Assembly (NCBI GenBank): GCA_026929865.2
Contig: CM049416.1
Span: 5,383,501 to 5,447,500, forward strand
Origin: Hyperoplus lanceolatus
Taxonomy: Eukaryota; Chordata; Actinopteri; Uranoscopiformes; Ammodytidae
Reading direction: 5' to 3'
Length of the DNA: 64,000 nucleotides
Shown here: positions 22,044-32,600 of the stretch, one piece after another
Position numbering within the stretch: the stretch's first letter is position 1
How the letters are laid out: the number at the start of each line of letters is the position of its first letter
Program-made: the position numbers and the translations under genes
The notes under the pieces: generated by a model
What the model saw: only the letters and a program-made list of their open reading frames with translations
What the model was told of the DNA's origin: nothing
Database searches by the model: none

Positions 22044-23675
22044 ATGGCCAGCAGCCTCCTCTCTGAAGAGCAGTTTTTGTGTTCCATCTGTCTGGATGTG
22101 TTCACTGATCCAGTCACCATACCGTGTGGACACAACTTCTGCAAGAATTGCATCGCACAAGCATGGGAAGGTGGTGGAAAATACCAGTGTCCCTTGTGTA
22201 AGGAGCTCCTCTACATAAGACCCGAGCTTAGAGTTAATACATTCATATCTGAGATGGTCGCTAAGTACAGACGGACAGCTCTAAAGAAAGCCAGTAGCGT
22301 AGAGCAGAAACAAGCCCAAGTGGGAGAAGTTGTGTGTGAAGTCTGCACTGGAACCAAAGTGAAGGCCCTGAAGTCCTGCCTGGTGTGTCTCACCGCCTAC
22401 TGTGAATCACACCTTGAGCCTCATCACAGAATCCCAGGCCTGAGACATGAGCTGCTGGATCCAGTGGAGAACCTAGAAGACAGGATGTGTAAGAAGCATG
22501 GCAGACCTCTCGAGGTGTTCTGTAGGACTGACCAGATGTGTGTGTGTAAAGTGTGCATGGAGACGGATCACAGGAGACATCACTTTGCTCCTCTGAAAAA
22601 AGAATTTGAAGAAAAGAAAGCTAAAGTGGGGAAGTTGGAGGCTGAAGTCGAGCAGGAGATCTTGGAGAGACGACTGAAGATCCAGCAGGTCCAAGAGTCG
22701 GTGGAGCTTGGCAGAGAAGATGCGGACAGAGAGACAGCAGACTGTGAGCAGGTCTTCAAGGCTCTGATTAGGTCTGCGGAAAAACATCTGGCTCAGCTCA
22801 CGGAGGTGATTGAGGAGAAGCAGAAGACAAGAGAGAAACAGGCAGAAGGTTTCATCAAAGAACTGAAAGCGGAGATCTCTGAGCTGATGAAGAGAAGCTC
22901 TGAGCTCAAGAAGCTCTCACAGTCTGAAGACCACTTCCATCTCCTCCAAAGCTTCCCATCCCTGAACCCTGCTCCACCCACCGAGGACTGGACAGAGGTC
23001 AAAGTTCACTCTTCATATATGGGGACTGTGAGGAGAGCTGTGGCTCAGCTGGAGGAGACACTCAGTGAAGAGATGAAGAAGCTGTGTGCTGGTGTTGAGC
23101 TAAAGAGGCTCCAGCAGTACACAGTGGATGTGACTCTGGATTCTGATACAGCTCACCCAGCTCTCATCCTGTCCGACGATGGCAAACAAGTCAGTTGTGG
23201 TGATATAAAGAAGGTTGTCCCAGACAATCCAAAGAGATTTACCGCCAGTCCCTGTGTTTTAGGAGAGCAGAGTTTCTCTTCGGGCAGGTTTTACTATGAA
23301 GTGCAGGTCGGAGGGAAGACTAGATGGGATTTAGGAGTGGCCAGAGAGTCGGTCAACCGGAAGGGACATGTCGCTGTGAGCCCAACCACAGGCCTTTGGG
23401 TGATATGGCTGAAGAATGGAGATGAATACAGAGCTCTAGATGAGCCTGGCGTGGACCTCTCTCTGAAGTCCAGGCCTCAGAAGGTGGGGGTGTTTGTGGA
23501 CTATGAGGAGGGTTTGGTCTCCTTCTATGACGTAGATGCTGCAGCTCTCATGTACTCCTTTACTGGCTGTAACTTCACTGAGAGACTCCAACCGTTCTTT
23601 GGTCCTGGTCTCAATAATGGTGGTAAAAACTCCGCCCCTTTGATCATCACTCCTGTAGATCACAGCAGTACTTAA
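22044..23675 (+). CDS. TRIM E3 ubiquitin ligase, bloodthirsty/TRIM39-like, complete
   Basis: The start is the ATG in ACCATGG at 22044, eight bases after acceptor CACACGCAG; 543 aa. N-terminal RING finger at about residues 13-57 (CSICLDVF, PCGHNFCKNCI, CPLC) binds E2 and transfers ubiquitin. A Cys/His-rich B-box-like segment follows at about 108-140 (CEVC, CLVC, CESHLEPHH), then B-box 2 at about 150-190 (CKKHGRPLEVFCRTD, CVCKVCMETDHRRH), a coiled coil for dimerisation to about 320, and PRY-SPRY from about 375 to 540 (TLDSDTAHPAL, FYYEVQVGGKTRWDLGVA, GLWVIWL, PQKVGVFVDYEEGLVSFYDV). This order is the C-IV TRIM class expanded in teleosts (btr/finTRIM groups), often linked to innate defence. The SPRY block looks btr-like rather than finTRIM-like. 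The entire coding region is one exon, whereas relatives usually have several. All zinc ligands appear present and there is no frameshift. Confidence 0.9.
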   Translation: MASSLLSEEQFLCSICLDVFTDPVTIPCGHNFCKNCIAQAWEGGGKYQCPLCKELLYIRPELRVNTFISEMVAKYRRTALKKASSVEQKQAQVGEVVCEVCTGTKVKALKSCLVCLTAYCESHLEPHHRIPGLRHELLDPVENLEDRMCKKHGRPLEVFCRTDQMCVCKVCMETDHRRHHFAPLKKEFEEKKAKVGKLEAEVEQEILERRLKIQQVQESVELGREDADRETADCEQVFKALIRSAEKHLAQLTEVIEEKQKTREKQAEGFIKELKAEISELMKRSSELKKLSQSEDHFHLLQSFPSLNPAPPTEDWTEVKVHSSYMGTVRRAVAQLEETLSEEMKKLCAGVELKRLQQYTVDVTLDSDTAHPALILSDDGKQVSCGDIKKVVPDNPKRFTASPCVLGEQSFSSGRFYYEVQVGGKTRWDLGVARESVNRKGHVAVSPTTGLWVIWLKNGDEYRALDEPGVDLSLKSRPQKVGVFVDYEEGLVSFYDVDAAALMYSFTGCNFTERLQPFFGPGLNNGGKNSAPLIITPVDHSST

Positions 23676-23925
23676 AGGTTCAGTAAGCAGAATGGTCAGT
23701 TTAGCTAACTTCCTGTCAGTGACTGCAGTTAGCAGTCCCCTCCCTCGACCCCACATCACCACATTAATGGTGATTATCAAGAAGGAAGTTATCTAGCATC
23801 ATCTCAGATCCATAAGTGTGATAAAACATGATAAAAACCATTAAAACAGACATTGGAAAGGATTTTTACCAGCTTCGCCATTTTAGGCGCATACACATTC
23901 ACCCATCTGTCGCTCTGCACATGCA
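23673..23925 (+). mobile_element. MITE of the TTAAAGGTTCAGTAAGCG family abutting the TRIM stop codon
   Basis: Starts (T)TAAAGGTTCAGTAAGCAGAA, where the TAA is the TRIM stop. Aligns with 2887-3137 for about 250 bases. The right end is uncertain. Confidence 0.6.
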
Positions 23926-24487
23926 CCGGCACTGAGACGGGTGTCTCACCGCCCCTGTGTCTCTCGCCAGGGCTTGGGTGGATGCTTCTATAGATGGGTC
24001 GGGCAAAATGACTTTATTATCTACCCTGTCAATCACACTCAAACAATACAGCACATACTCCATTTAACATTCTCCAAACGCTCTATAGAATCAGGTGGAG
24101 CGACTGAAAGGGTCACTATCTGAAAATGAAAGTGGAAGAACATGTCTGCGTCAGAAGAAAAAAGTTGGTTTCATTTCTGAGGAAATATAAGGCTCCCTTT
24201 ATCAGGTCTTTACCTGCTGAACCACAGCAGTCCCCCCCCCACACACACACATGTTAAATAAATACATTGATAAGGCTAAAATGTTGCATTTCTTATGTTT
24301 TGTATCAGTGGAAAAACGTTTGTAGTCAGCTTTACTCTACTGCACTCACTCGCCTCTTAAGGCCACCAGATGGCAGCATATAGACTGTTACTTTGACATT
24401 GGATGATTTTAGAGTTTAGTTTAGGGTAACTCATCCATTTAGTCTTTAAAAAACAGATTTGAGGTCATTCTTTACATTCAGCCTGCG

Positions 24488-24660
24488 GGGCGCCTTTAGC
24501 TCAGTTGGTAAGGCGTCCCCCTCCCGGGCCGGGCCCAGCAGCAGACCCGAGTTCGATTCCCGCACGCGGTCGTTCTCTGCATGTCACTCCCCTCTCTGCC
24601 CCATTTCACCTCTGTCTCTCTGCACTATCAAATAAAAAAATAAATAAAAAAAAGCCCCAA
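24488..24660 (+). mobile_element. tRNA-derived SINE with A-rich tail
   Basis: Head CGCCTTTAGCTCAGTTGGTA (A box), GGTCGTTCTC body and GAGTTCGATTCCCG (B box), then TGTCTCTCTGCACTATCAAA and a TAAATAAAAAAA tail. Reverse relatives at 60284-60455 and (partial) 33693-33810. The anticodon arm is abnormal, so not a tRNA gene. Confidence 0.8.
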
Positions 24661-24941
24661 AATAAAAAATACATTCAGCCTGCAACTAAGTTAATGTAAT
24701 TATTTAGTTTATAAAGGGATTTGTGCTATTCTTATTGGGCACCAAAACCAGGATAGATATTCAAATACAAGGAAGGATTGAATACATGAAGGAATGAGGT
24801 GGTAACTTTGTAATACACAGTGAATTATGGTTGTGAAGTGCGCACCTTGCTGACATTTTTTTTAAATGTTTCACATATTCAAAAATGACAGAGTGCAGTC
24901 ATATCATTAGCTTGTAACAAGGAAAAACATTGCTGTCGTCA

Positions 24942-26067
24942 TTAAACCTGCAGTGTGTAGAATTTCTGGTTTTATTACCTAGCAGATTTTGTAGAAAATA
25001 ATTATAATATCCATAAGTGCTTTTAATTTAGTGCATAATAGCTGAACATTTTTTTTAGAATTATTATCTTTCCCTAAGAAAGGGTCTCATATATGTCCAT
25101 ATTTCTCCATACCTTGGACCAAGGCCTAGTCGCCGCCATTTTGGAAATGTCATAGTTGGAATGTCATGTGCATACATCAGGTTGGCAATCAGGCCACGCC
25201 CCCTTTGGGGGGAAAACAAACCGAACATGCCATTGACTATAATGCACAATTGCGGTCCAAAACAGCACAAAAAGAAAACGATCAGAGGTAAATAAGTTAA
25301 AATTTGACCGACCGACACAATGTCAAAATCCTTCACAACAACTCTGCTGGCTGGATAGCGTTAAAGACACTTATAAATGATTAATTTGGTCTATCTAAAA
25401 CCATGTCTTTTTAGTCTCTCAGCATCAAGCTGGCGCAATGATCCGACCCATTGGCCAGGGATATCATGCCCTGATATATATCTTCACCTCACTGAGTCTC
25501 TATGTAAGCTGATTACACGTGAAATAATTGTTATTTTAAGTTTTTTTGTCTGTAATAATGCTTACTATGTTAATAGTATAGCGCTATGCCTTGACTAGAC
25601 TGTACCAACTGTTCTAACGGCTCATTACGATAGCAAACTCCCACTGAAATGCAGAGCACGGGGGAAGCCGGGAGCTTCCTGCTGTCATACAGACCTTATT
25701 TAGGGGAATTTTTGGGGGCATGGCGAAGGAATAAAACCATGATGTTTGTTTTTTACCATGTAAACCACACAACAGCTCAGGACATTGCAGATTTTAGCTA
25801 TAACGGCTTATTTTGAATGATCGCGCTGTCTATGTCTATGGAGTAGCCGTATTGTTTTCCCCCCAAAGGGGGCGTGGTCACGAGAGTTCCGTCCAGATGA
25901 CGTATTGCCGACCTGATGTATTGTTTAAAATTTAGAATTCTTCTTGTCCTTGAAGGCCACTTTAGCTTCTGTTATTATTCGAAAGGGATGGGGTTATCCA
26001 GGGAGCGTTGCATTCTAGAACTTTCTAGAACTTACTTGATGATGTCATATTACACACTGCACCTTTA
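24942..26067. mobile_element. MITE of the GCAGTGTGTA family, interrupted
   Basis: TTAAACCTGCAGTGTGTAGA at the left, TTACACACTGCACCTTTAA at the right. Compared with the intact copy at 18531-18910, the sequence GTGCATTGTTTAAAATTTAG is split after GTGCA by the element at 25173-25920. Confidence 0.8.
25173..25920. mobile_element. 748-bp TIR element nested in the previous MITE
   Basis: Left TACATCAGGTTGGCAAT..GGCCACGCCCCCTTTGGGGG; right is the inverse, CCCCCAAAGGGGGCGTGGTC..ATTGCCGACCTGATGTA. The strong CCCCCTTTGGGGGG core makes each arm partly self-palindromic. No coding capacity. Confidence 0.8.
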
Positions 26068-26259
26068 AATCACTTATCATATCCCCGAGAAAAACCCAAT
26101 CTTATAAAGTGTGTCACCATTAAACCAAAAGGCATATAAACCCATAAAATAGAACCCAGCCGTATCCTACTGGTTTTAATGATGTTAAATGACTGTGCTT
26201 GTGTTTTGAGCTTTCAGGGACACTCTCCTTTTTTGACAGTATGCCCAATATTCAAGCGG

Positions 26260-26323
26260 TTTATTTTAATCGTCACAGGTACGAAGCATGTGTGAATTTG
26301 AAACATGACAAATGCCATTTATT
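26260..26323 (-). terminator. sinhcaf: candidate poly(A) signals of sinhcaf
   Basis: Minus-strand AATAAA at 26323-26318 and again at 26265-26260. They would give a 3'UTR of about 3.2 kb. Confidence 0.4.
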
Positions 26324-26378
26324 GAACAAGTACAAATGACAAACATGTATAAAAAAAATACAAACTTTGCTTTTTGGA

Positions 26379-26482
26379 AATGAGCAGCAGTGTATCTCTT
26401 TGCAAAATAGGAAGAGACTATGAGCAGCAGTGTATCTCTCTGATTAAAACGGAAACAAAATGAGCAGCAGTGTATCTCTCTC
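26379..26482. repeat. three spaced copies of a 20-mer
   Basis: ATGAGCAGCAGTGTATCTCT occurs three times, 40-42 bases apart, with unlike spacers (first T-for-C variants at the edge). Confidence 0.9.
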
Positions 26483-27474
26483 TGCATTATAACTACGGAC
26501 AGACAAGACTAGTTAAATATTTTCTCTATAGGTTAGGTGCAGACCTACCTCACATGCTGATGGAAATAGAGACAGAACATCTACATCCATGTCGTGTCTC
26601 TACCCAAAATATCAGGAAACACTCTCAAAACACTCTAAACTACAACCGTTAAGTACCACGTGTATAGAACAAACATATCGCTAAGATACAAATCACATCC
26701 ACTGTGTTCAGTCCATGTGGCATCATTGTACAGACGTCACGTCCACAAAGAGCAATGCAATTCAGTGTAGCGAAAATATTTAAGGATAAGTTAATAAATA
26801 GATATTTTTTTAGATAAATCCACTCCAAATATGAAGATGAACTTAAATTAATGAGGGAAAAAAGGGAACCGTGATGAAAGTAAAGCTCAGATGATATTAC
26901 AAACTCCATTTGGTAGAATAGACCACATTACATTGCATTACATTCCTCAGCATCTGCATTGCTCCTAAAAAACAGAAAACAGTGGGAGAGTACTGAAGAT
27001 TTAGCCTAAACTACAGTAAACAATGCATTTAGTGACAGTGAGTTCATGTTGGTAGCATAGGTTGGTAAGCATACCTTGAACTCTGAACTGTTACTTTCTG
27101 CAAAAAAAAAAAAAAAAAAAGAGAAGCAAGAAATTATTTTGAAAAACAACAAGAACAAGATTCCCAAGGAAAAAGGTGAAAAGTGTGTGTGTGTATCCCT
27201 GAAAGCTAACTCAACACACTGGCTTTATACACATGCACCTGAATATTGCTAGATCATAATCATAACCATGGTTCTAAAACAGAGGACATCAAATATTATA
27301 ACGGGAAAAATGCTTGTTACCATTTATCAATTTATATACAAAAATATATATTCAAGCTGTACATCACCATATCAGCAAGGCAAATTTAGCCCCCCAATTT
27401 TTTTTTTTTCGGGAGAGCCCATGCAAAATACTCTAGGTTCTGCAACGGCCTCAAACACAACCAAAGTCAACACA

Positions 27475-27809
27475 CCCTGCGTTCCAATACCCATACTTCC
27501 ATACTATTTAGTATGCCAGAAAAAGATAAAGGGGAATTTATTGCATAGTAACGTGGGGACTTTCTTCCTCTGTGGACGATTTAATTATGATAACTTATGG
27601 GATTTCCCAATACATGCACGTCAATTGTAGTATGCTGAAAATACATAAATGCCCCACTAACTCCAATAGCATTTGAGTACTAGTCTTTATTTCTTGACAT
27701 GATGGAAAAAAAAATATCACATTTTTTTTCTCTCCTGTGGCCCTAAAACTCTTCTGTACTTTAGTATGTAGAGTAGTAAAAAGAAACAGTATGTGAATTG
27801 GAACGCAGG
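27475..27809. mobile_element. MITE of the CCCTGCGTTCCAA family
   Basis: Left CCCTGCGTTCCAATACCCAT, right GTATGTGAATTGGAACGCAG, inverted ends. Internal TTGGAGT..GGGGCATTTATG and TTTTTTCTCTCCTGTGGCCC phrases are shared with copies at 51153-51376 and 61671-61878. Confidence 0.8.
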
Positions 27810-29464
27810 AACAGCCTTAGTATTACTTTATGATATGAATAGAATATAGGTGACCTGCATCCTGTGCCGTGTGTTACCACAGTCTGCTGAGGGTTTGTTT
27901 AGCTTATAATGGTTCAAACAAACAGCTGCATGTTGACAGGTTCAAATAACTCCACACCTCCCTGAACGTATGTTTGTGCTTCTTATGCATCTATGCTCTG
28001 TAACAATGATCCAAATAGTATTTTAATCTTATTTCACTATTTACAGGACACGCTTTACTATGGACCGTTAGGAAGGCTTTAGTTAAGATAAATTACTTTA
28101 CTTTACTCAGCTTTCAAATATCTGCATTTTCCAATTATATTTAGCCAGTTGCTGAAAATGGCTTGGCAGTGCATTTACATAACTGTGAAAATGACACCTT
28201 CTGTCTTCCACAGTATGAACTGATCTACGATAGATTATTAGAGCAGTGAGACTGGAAGAGGCAAAGCTACCAATATAGAATGTATCTTGTATATACTGCA
28301 CTGTCCAGGTCTTTCACTGCTAATGTAAGATTCAAACTAGTTCAATGGGAAAAACTCAAACTTCTGTGTATATTAAATGTAACAGACACTTCTACAGAAG
28401 AGCATCCCCTTAAATACAATGTGCATACACCGTGCTATAATATTGTTGTCTGCCTGAGAGAACTAGTGAGCTATGTGACCACATAATCATGTCACCATAG
28501 CATCAAAGAAAAAAGAAAAAAAAGACAGGAAGAACTTTGGATTCAACTCCAGAGTGGAACAAGTGTGCCACATTGGCAGTGGAGGCTCCACTCACTTATG
28601 TCACAACATTGATTGGTCAGCGTAGTTCAGTTTCACGCTGTGTTTGTGGTCCTATGGTGTGCCAGTGATGGGCTACTGTGGTTTGACAAGTGCTACATAC
28701 GTTAGCTCTCCAGTCACGTAGCTTGCAAAGTCAATTAGCTGCCAGCCCTTTTTTTTTTTTTTTTTTTTTTTACAAAGATGCACAAACTCATTTTGCCGAG
28801 CCACTCGATGGCCTGACCGGGCCTTATACAGGTCGGCTTTGGTGTGAACATTTTAGGTTATAGTCTTCAGCTTCCAGAACCCATGCAGGTTTGAAGAGCC
28901 TGCTGGCATTGTGCATTTACTTGCCTCTGCAGTTGAATAGCTGCCATTTCACGTATAATATAAACTCCTTTAGGACATCATGGATTGTGAATACACTAGT
29001 TCAGCTCCTATAAGAGTGGATGAAGTAGAAAGATGAAACGGAGCAAGACGTTGGGGGGGGGGGGGGGGGGGGCACACAACGGAAGGCTGCTCTCCGATCT
29101 ACTGCTCTAAGTCAATGAGTAAAGGGTGAATGTCCAGAGGTCTCCAGGTTATGCAGCATTCGTCGCTCCAGCATTTCAGACAAAAAGAAAGTATTTACAA
29201 AAAAAAATGTATTTGAGTCTCATAATCTCATAGCAAGAGACACTGACAATAGAAGCACAGAAGTCACAGAGGTAAGGATGGTGTCTGTGGGGAAGGGTTT
29301 GCAGCAGCTTGTAGATGAAGAGCCTACAGTGAGGTCTTGATTTGGACCCAGTCATGTCCCTGTATTGTTTGGTCCAGTGTCTGGTACTGTTTGTCCATGG
29401 AGAGGGAAGACTAAAGCAACCCTGAAGCCCGTCATCGTGCTTCTACACCCAGCTGCTGCTCCTC

Positions 29465-29669
29465 TCATGTGGGTATGGCTGGTGGTGGTGGTGGGGACAT
29501 GCTCCCTGGCTTCTCCCCCAGTGTGTCCTCTTCCTCCCCCCTCTCTCCACCTACTTGCTCTTGCTGCTCTGGTTGTGGCTTCTTCTGACAGCAGGGCTTG
29601 TACAGGTGGGGGTCGATGAGCACTTCTCCATAGCGTCCCCTGTACACGATCCCACAGCACACCTTCTGT
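29465..29669 (-). CDS. sinhcaf: sinhcaf coding exon 5 with stop
   Basis: Acceptor GATGTTTTCAG. Encodes QKVCCGIVYRGRYGEVLIDP, then a Glu/Gly tail and PPPPPAIPT before TGA. Confidence 0.93.
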
Positions 29670-32600
29670 CTGAAAACATCAAAACCAGCCAATGTCACTG
29701 TGAGTGTGCATCCCCGACAATACAATACAAGAGCCCCTTTGTTCACTATCAGTCCAAAGTGCATGTTTGTACAGCTGGAAATAACATTCTCAAAGGCAGC
29801 GTTTATTGGGACAAACAGATCAAAAAGGAAAGCGCATTTGGACAGAGAGACTCCATAAGACCAGTTAAATAATATGGAAAACAGTATGTACCAGTGAGTT
29901 CATGACTGATTAATATGTAAGCTGCTTGTCAAAGATGAAGTCTTATAGAACAGCACATTAAAGCTAGCCTAGACAGTGTACCGTGAGTTGAAAAGACTAT
30001 CATTGACCCCGTTTACACGCACCGCATATTCTGATTAAGGTCAATATTCCGGTTCAGATAATATTCCAAATAAGGTGTTTCAACCTGCAGGAATATTCCA
30101 GTTCACATGTCAAATCAGCACATTCTAAATGAACCAGGATGTTCACAAGTAGAAGCTCCATGATGTCAGACAGCGGGTTTTTCTATGAGAAAGAAAATGA
30201 AGTCTTTATCGTTGTCCTGTTACGTTTTGTCAGCTAAAAATGACATCTCTTCTTTTAACGAGGTTTACACACTCTAGTTTAACAGCAGTAAAGCAGGGCA
30301 TGCGTCGCATTATTTAGTGCGATTTAGGGCGTATTCACAACCAAACAAACTCATGTGCGCTTCCGCCTTCGGTGCGCATCTTTCAGGAAGGTATGAATAC
30401 AGCAATCGCACTCGGGGGCGGACCAAAACGAGCGCACAAGACCCAGCTGAAGAGGTGGTCTCTGTGCACTTCAAAACAAACTCTGATACGGTTTGTTAGT
30501 GGTGTGAATATGGCCAGACCTGATCCGACCCAAATGCAGGAAGCACTGTGCCTTTTTGTCTTTACTTTTTATTAACAGGCTTTCGCCGTTAGCTTCACAT
30601 TATGGGTAAGTGTTGCTGTCGCCATTGTTAAGGAGATTAGTTGTGGTTTGACTGGGAGCAGCGAGTCCATTTATTAGGCTACATTTGATAGCGAGGATGA
30701 GAGTTCAGTGATCAGATGAGGGATAGGCGAGTGTCTCCTGTACAGTGCCGACAGGTTCACGCTGCGCTTTGCATGGTGTGTTTCTTTTGATTCATCTTCC
30801 CATGTTAACAGGTTAGACTGTTAACTCTGAGCTGTGTCAGCTAGAGCCTGTTCTTCACGCAAGCTACAGGCTACAAGCTACATAATGTGGCATTGATGTA
30901 GGCTATATTTTAACCATGTGAAACCACTATACTTTGATGTTTTTCTTTTTATTTATATATGAATTTGTTTATTATTTACCCCCCAAAATATTATTCTTTA
31001 ACCCCGCCATGTTAGATGATAGATCAGGGCAGTAGGTGTGGTTACCTTTTCCAGTAGGTGAGGTCCAGGAAGGAGAAGGCCGGGGAAGGGGCGGGGCCAG
31101 GTGAAAGCTCTGTGTCAGAGCCCTCGTCTGATTGGTTGCTGTAGCTGGGGGACTGAGCGGGCGAGGCACTGGAGGTGGTGCTGTGGGCATCAGAGTCTGG
31201 GAGAGAGAGAGACAACATTGATCATACATTCAGAGAAATGTCTACCAACAGATACCGGCGTGATATGCTCACAACACGGCGGTAATAATTAAAGAAGCGG
31301 CCGGTTTGACCAAGCAAAATCGAGAGACCGCTGGCTTGAACACAGTTGTTCCACAGCCCGAGTTTGACCCATATTCTGGCGGCTGCTATCGTCACCAGAA
31401 TACCACCGAGATTCCTAAAAGCGAGCTGTCCCGCTCTGAGCCGCTCCGACCCGACCCGCTCTACTCGGTGGAAACAAGGCATTACAGTTATTGGACTAGT
31501 GCACCATCACTACAGAGCAACTCACTGTTTCTCTTCAGCTCACTCTGAATTCGGCTGATCTGGCTCAGCTTCTTCTTCACCATCATCTTCTTTGTCCTGT
31601 GTGTGGCCTTCATGCTGGAGCCAGCTTTAGCATCGACCACCTGAAAACACACAGCACACCAGCTTTAATAAGAAGATATCTACAACCAGAGAAGATCTGC
31701 AGGTGTTATGATGCAGAATGTGTCCCTACGTGATTCCAGTTCTTCTTGGATCCGACTGGCAGTTTCTTCCACCTCTTGACCAGGAGGACACAGGCGTTAC
31801 AGATGTCTCCACCACGCACCACTCCCAACCTGCAGGGACAGCAGGACACCAGCAATGGATCACACAATGACCACCATTAGCTGCGTTCCAAATCTCATAT
31901 TCTCTTTTTTGCAATTCTACATACTGCAGCTGATCATAAAAATAATGTAAACGGGATCATCTTAAATCTGTTTCTACCATACTAAATAGCAAAAAATATG
32001 GGTATTGGACCACAGGGATTGTTTTAGCTTTGGAGGTGCATCATTGGATCAAAATAATCATTCTAAATGTATGTGCTTACATTTCAGCATGACATATATA
32101 CACAAAATAATTTAAATATCTACTAGAAATTGAGAGAAATAACCATATAGTCGGGGCGATTCATTCCAATGTTGTCATCGGTTATGTGGCGCTCTATATT
32201 GCAGCAACCAGGGCTGTGTCAAAAACTCGAAATATCGCGATACTTAATTTTGCGATATCAGTATCGATTTTTAGTTATAAAAATCGATATTCTTTTTATT
32301 ATTTTTTTTATGATTTTTTGGTAACACTTTATAATAACTATCCGTTGTAACTCGTTAATAGATCATTAGTAAACTCTTAATTAATGATTATTAATGATTT
32401 GTTAAGTGTTTGTTAGCAGTTTGTTAAGGATTTATAACAATGGTAGATAGTTAATATCTTAATAATTGAATCAGTTTCATCTGGGAGGTAATCTGAGATT
32501 AACTGATCAAGTCACGTTCAAGTCCATGGCATGCACAGTGTGTATTGAGTTTATTTAAAAATATTTGAAAATGGGGCTGCCCTCAGTTGCCCATGCACTG

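Larger units (their letters stand above)
26300..29464 (-). other. sinhcaf: sinhcaf 3' untranslated region (inferred extent)
   Basis: No coding frame is seen between the sinhcaf stop (29465-29467) and the AATAAA signals. It contains three spaced copies of a 20-mer (26379-26482), a GCGTTCC-family MITE (27475-27809), a T-run (28749-28770) and a C-run on the minus strand (29052-29072). A long 3'UTR is plausible, but its end is inferred. Confidence 0.4.

Noticed and set aside
24488-24570. tRNA-like sequence with A and B boxes
   Set aside because: The anticodon arm is wrong, it is followed by a conserved non-tRNA body and A-rich tail, and it has related copies at 60284-60455 and 33693-33810; it is a SINE.
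29352-29764. Frames of 84-105 codons around the sinhcaf last exon
   Set aside because: Antisense or frame-shifted shadows of the CCGIVYRGRYGEVLID exon.
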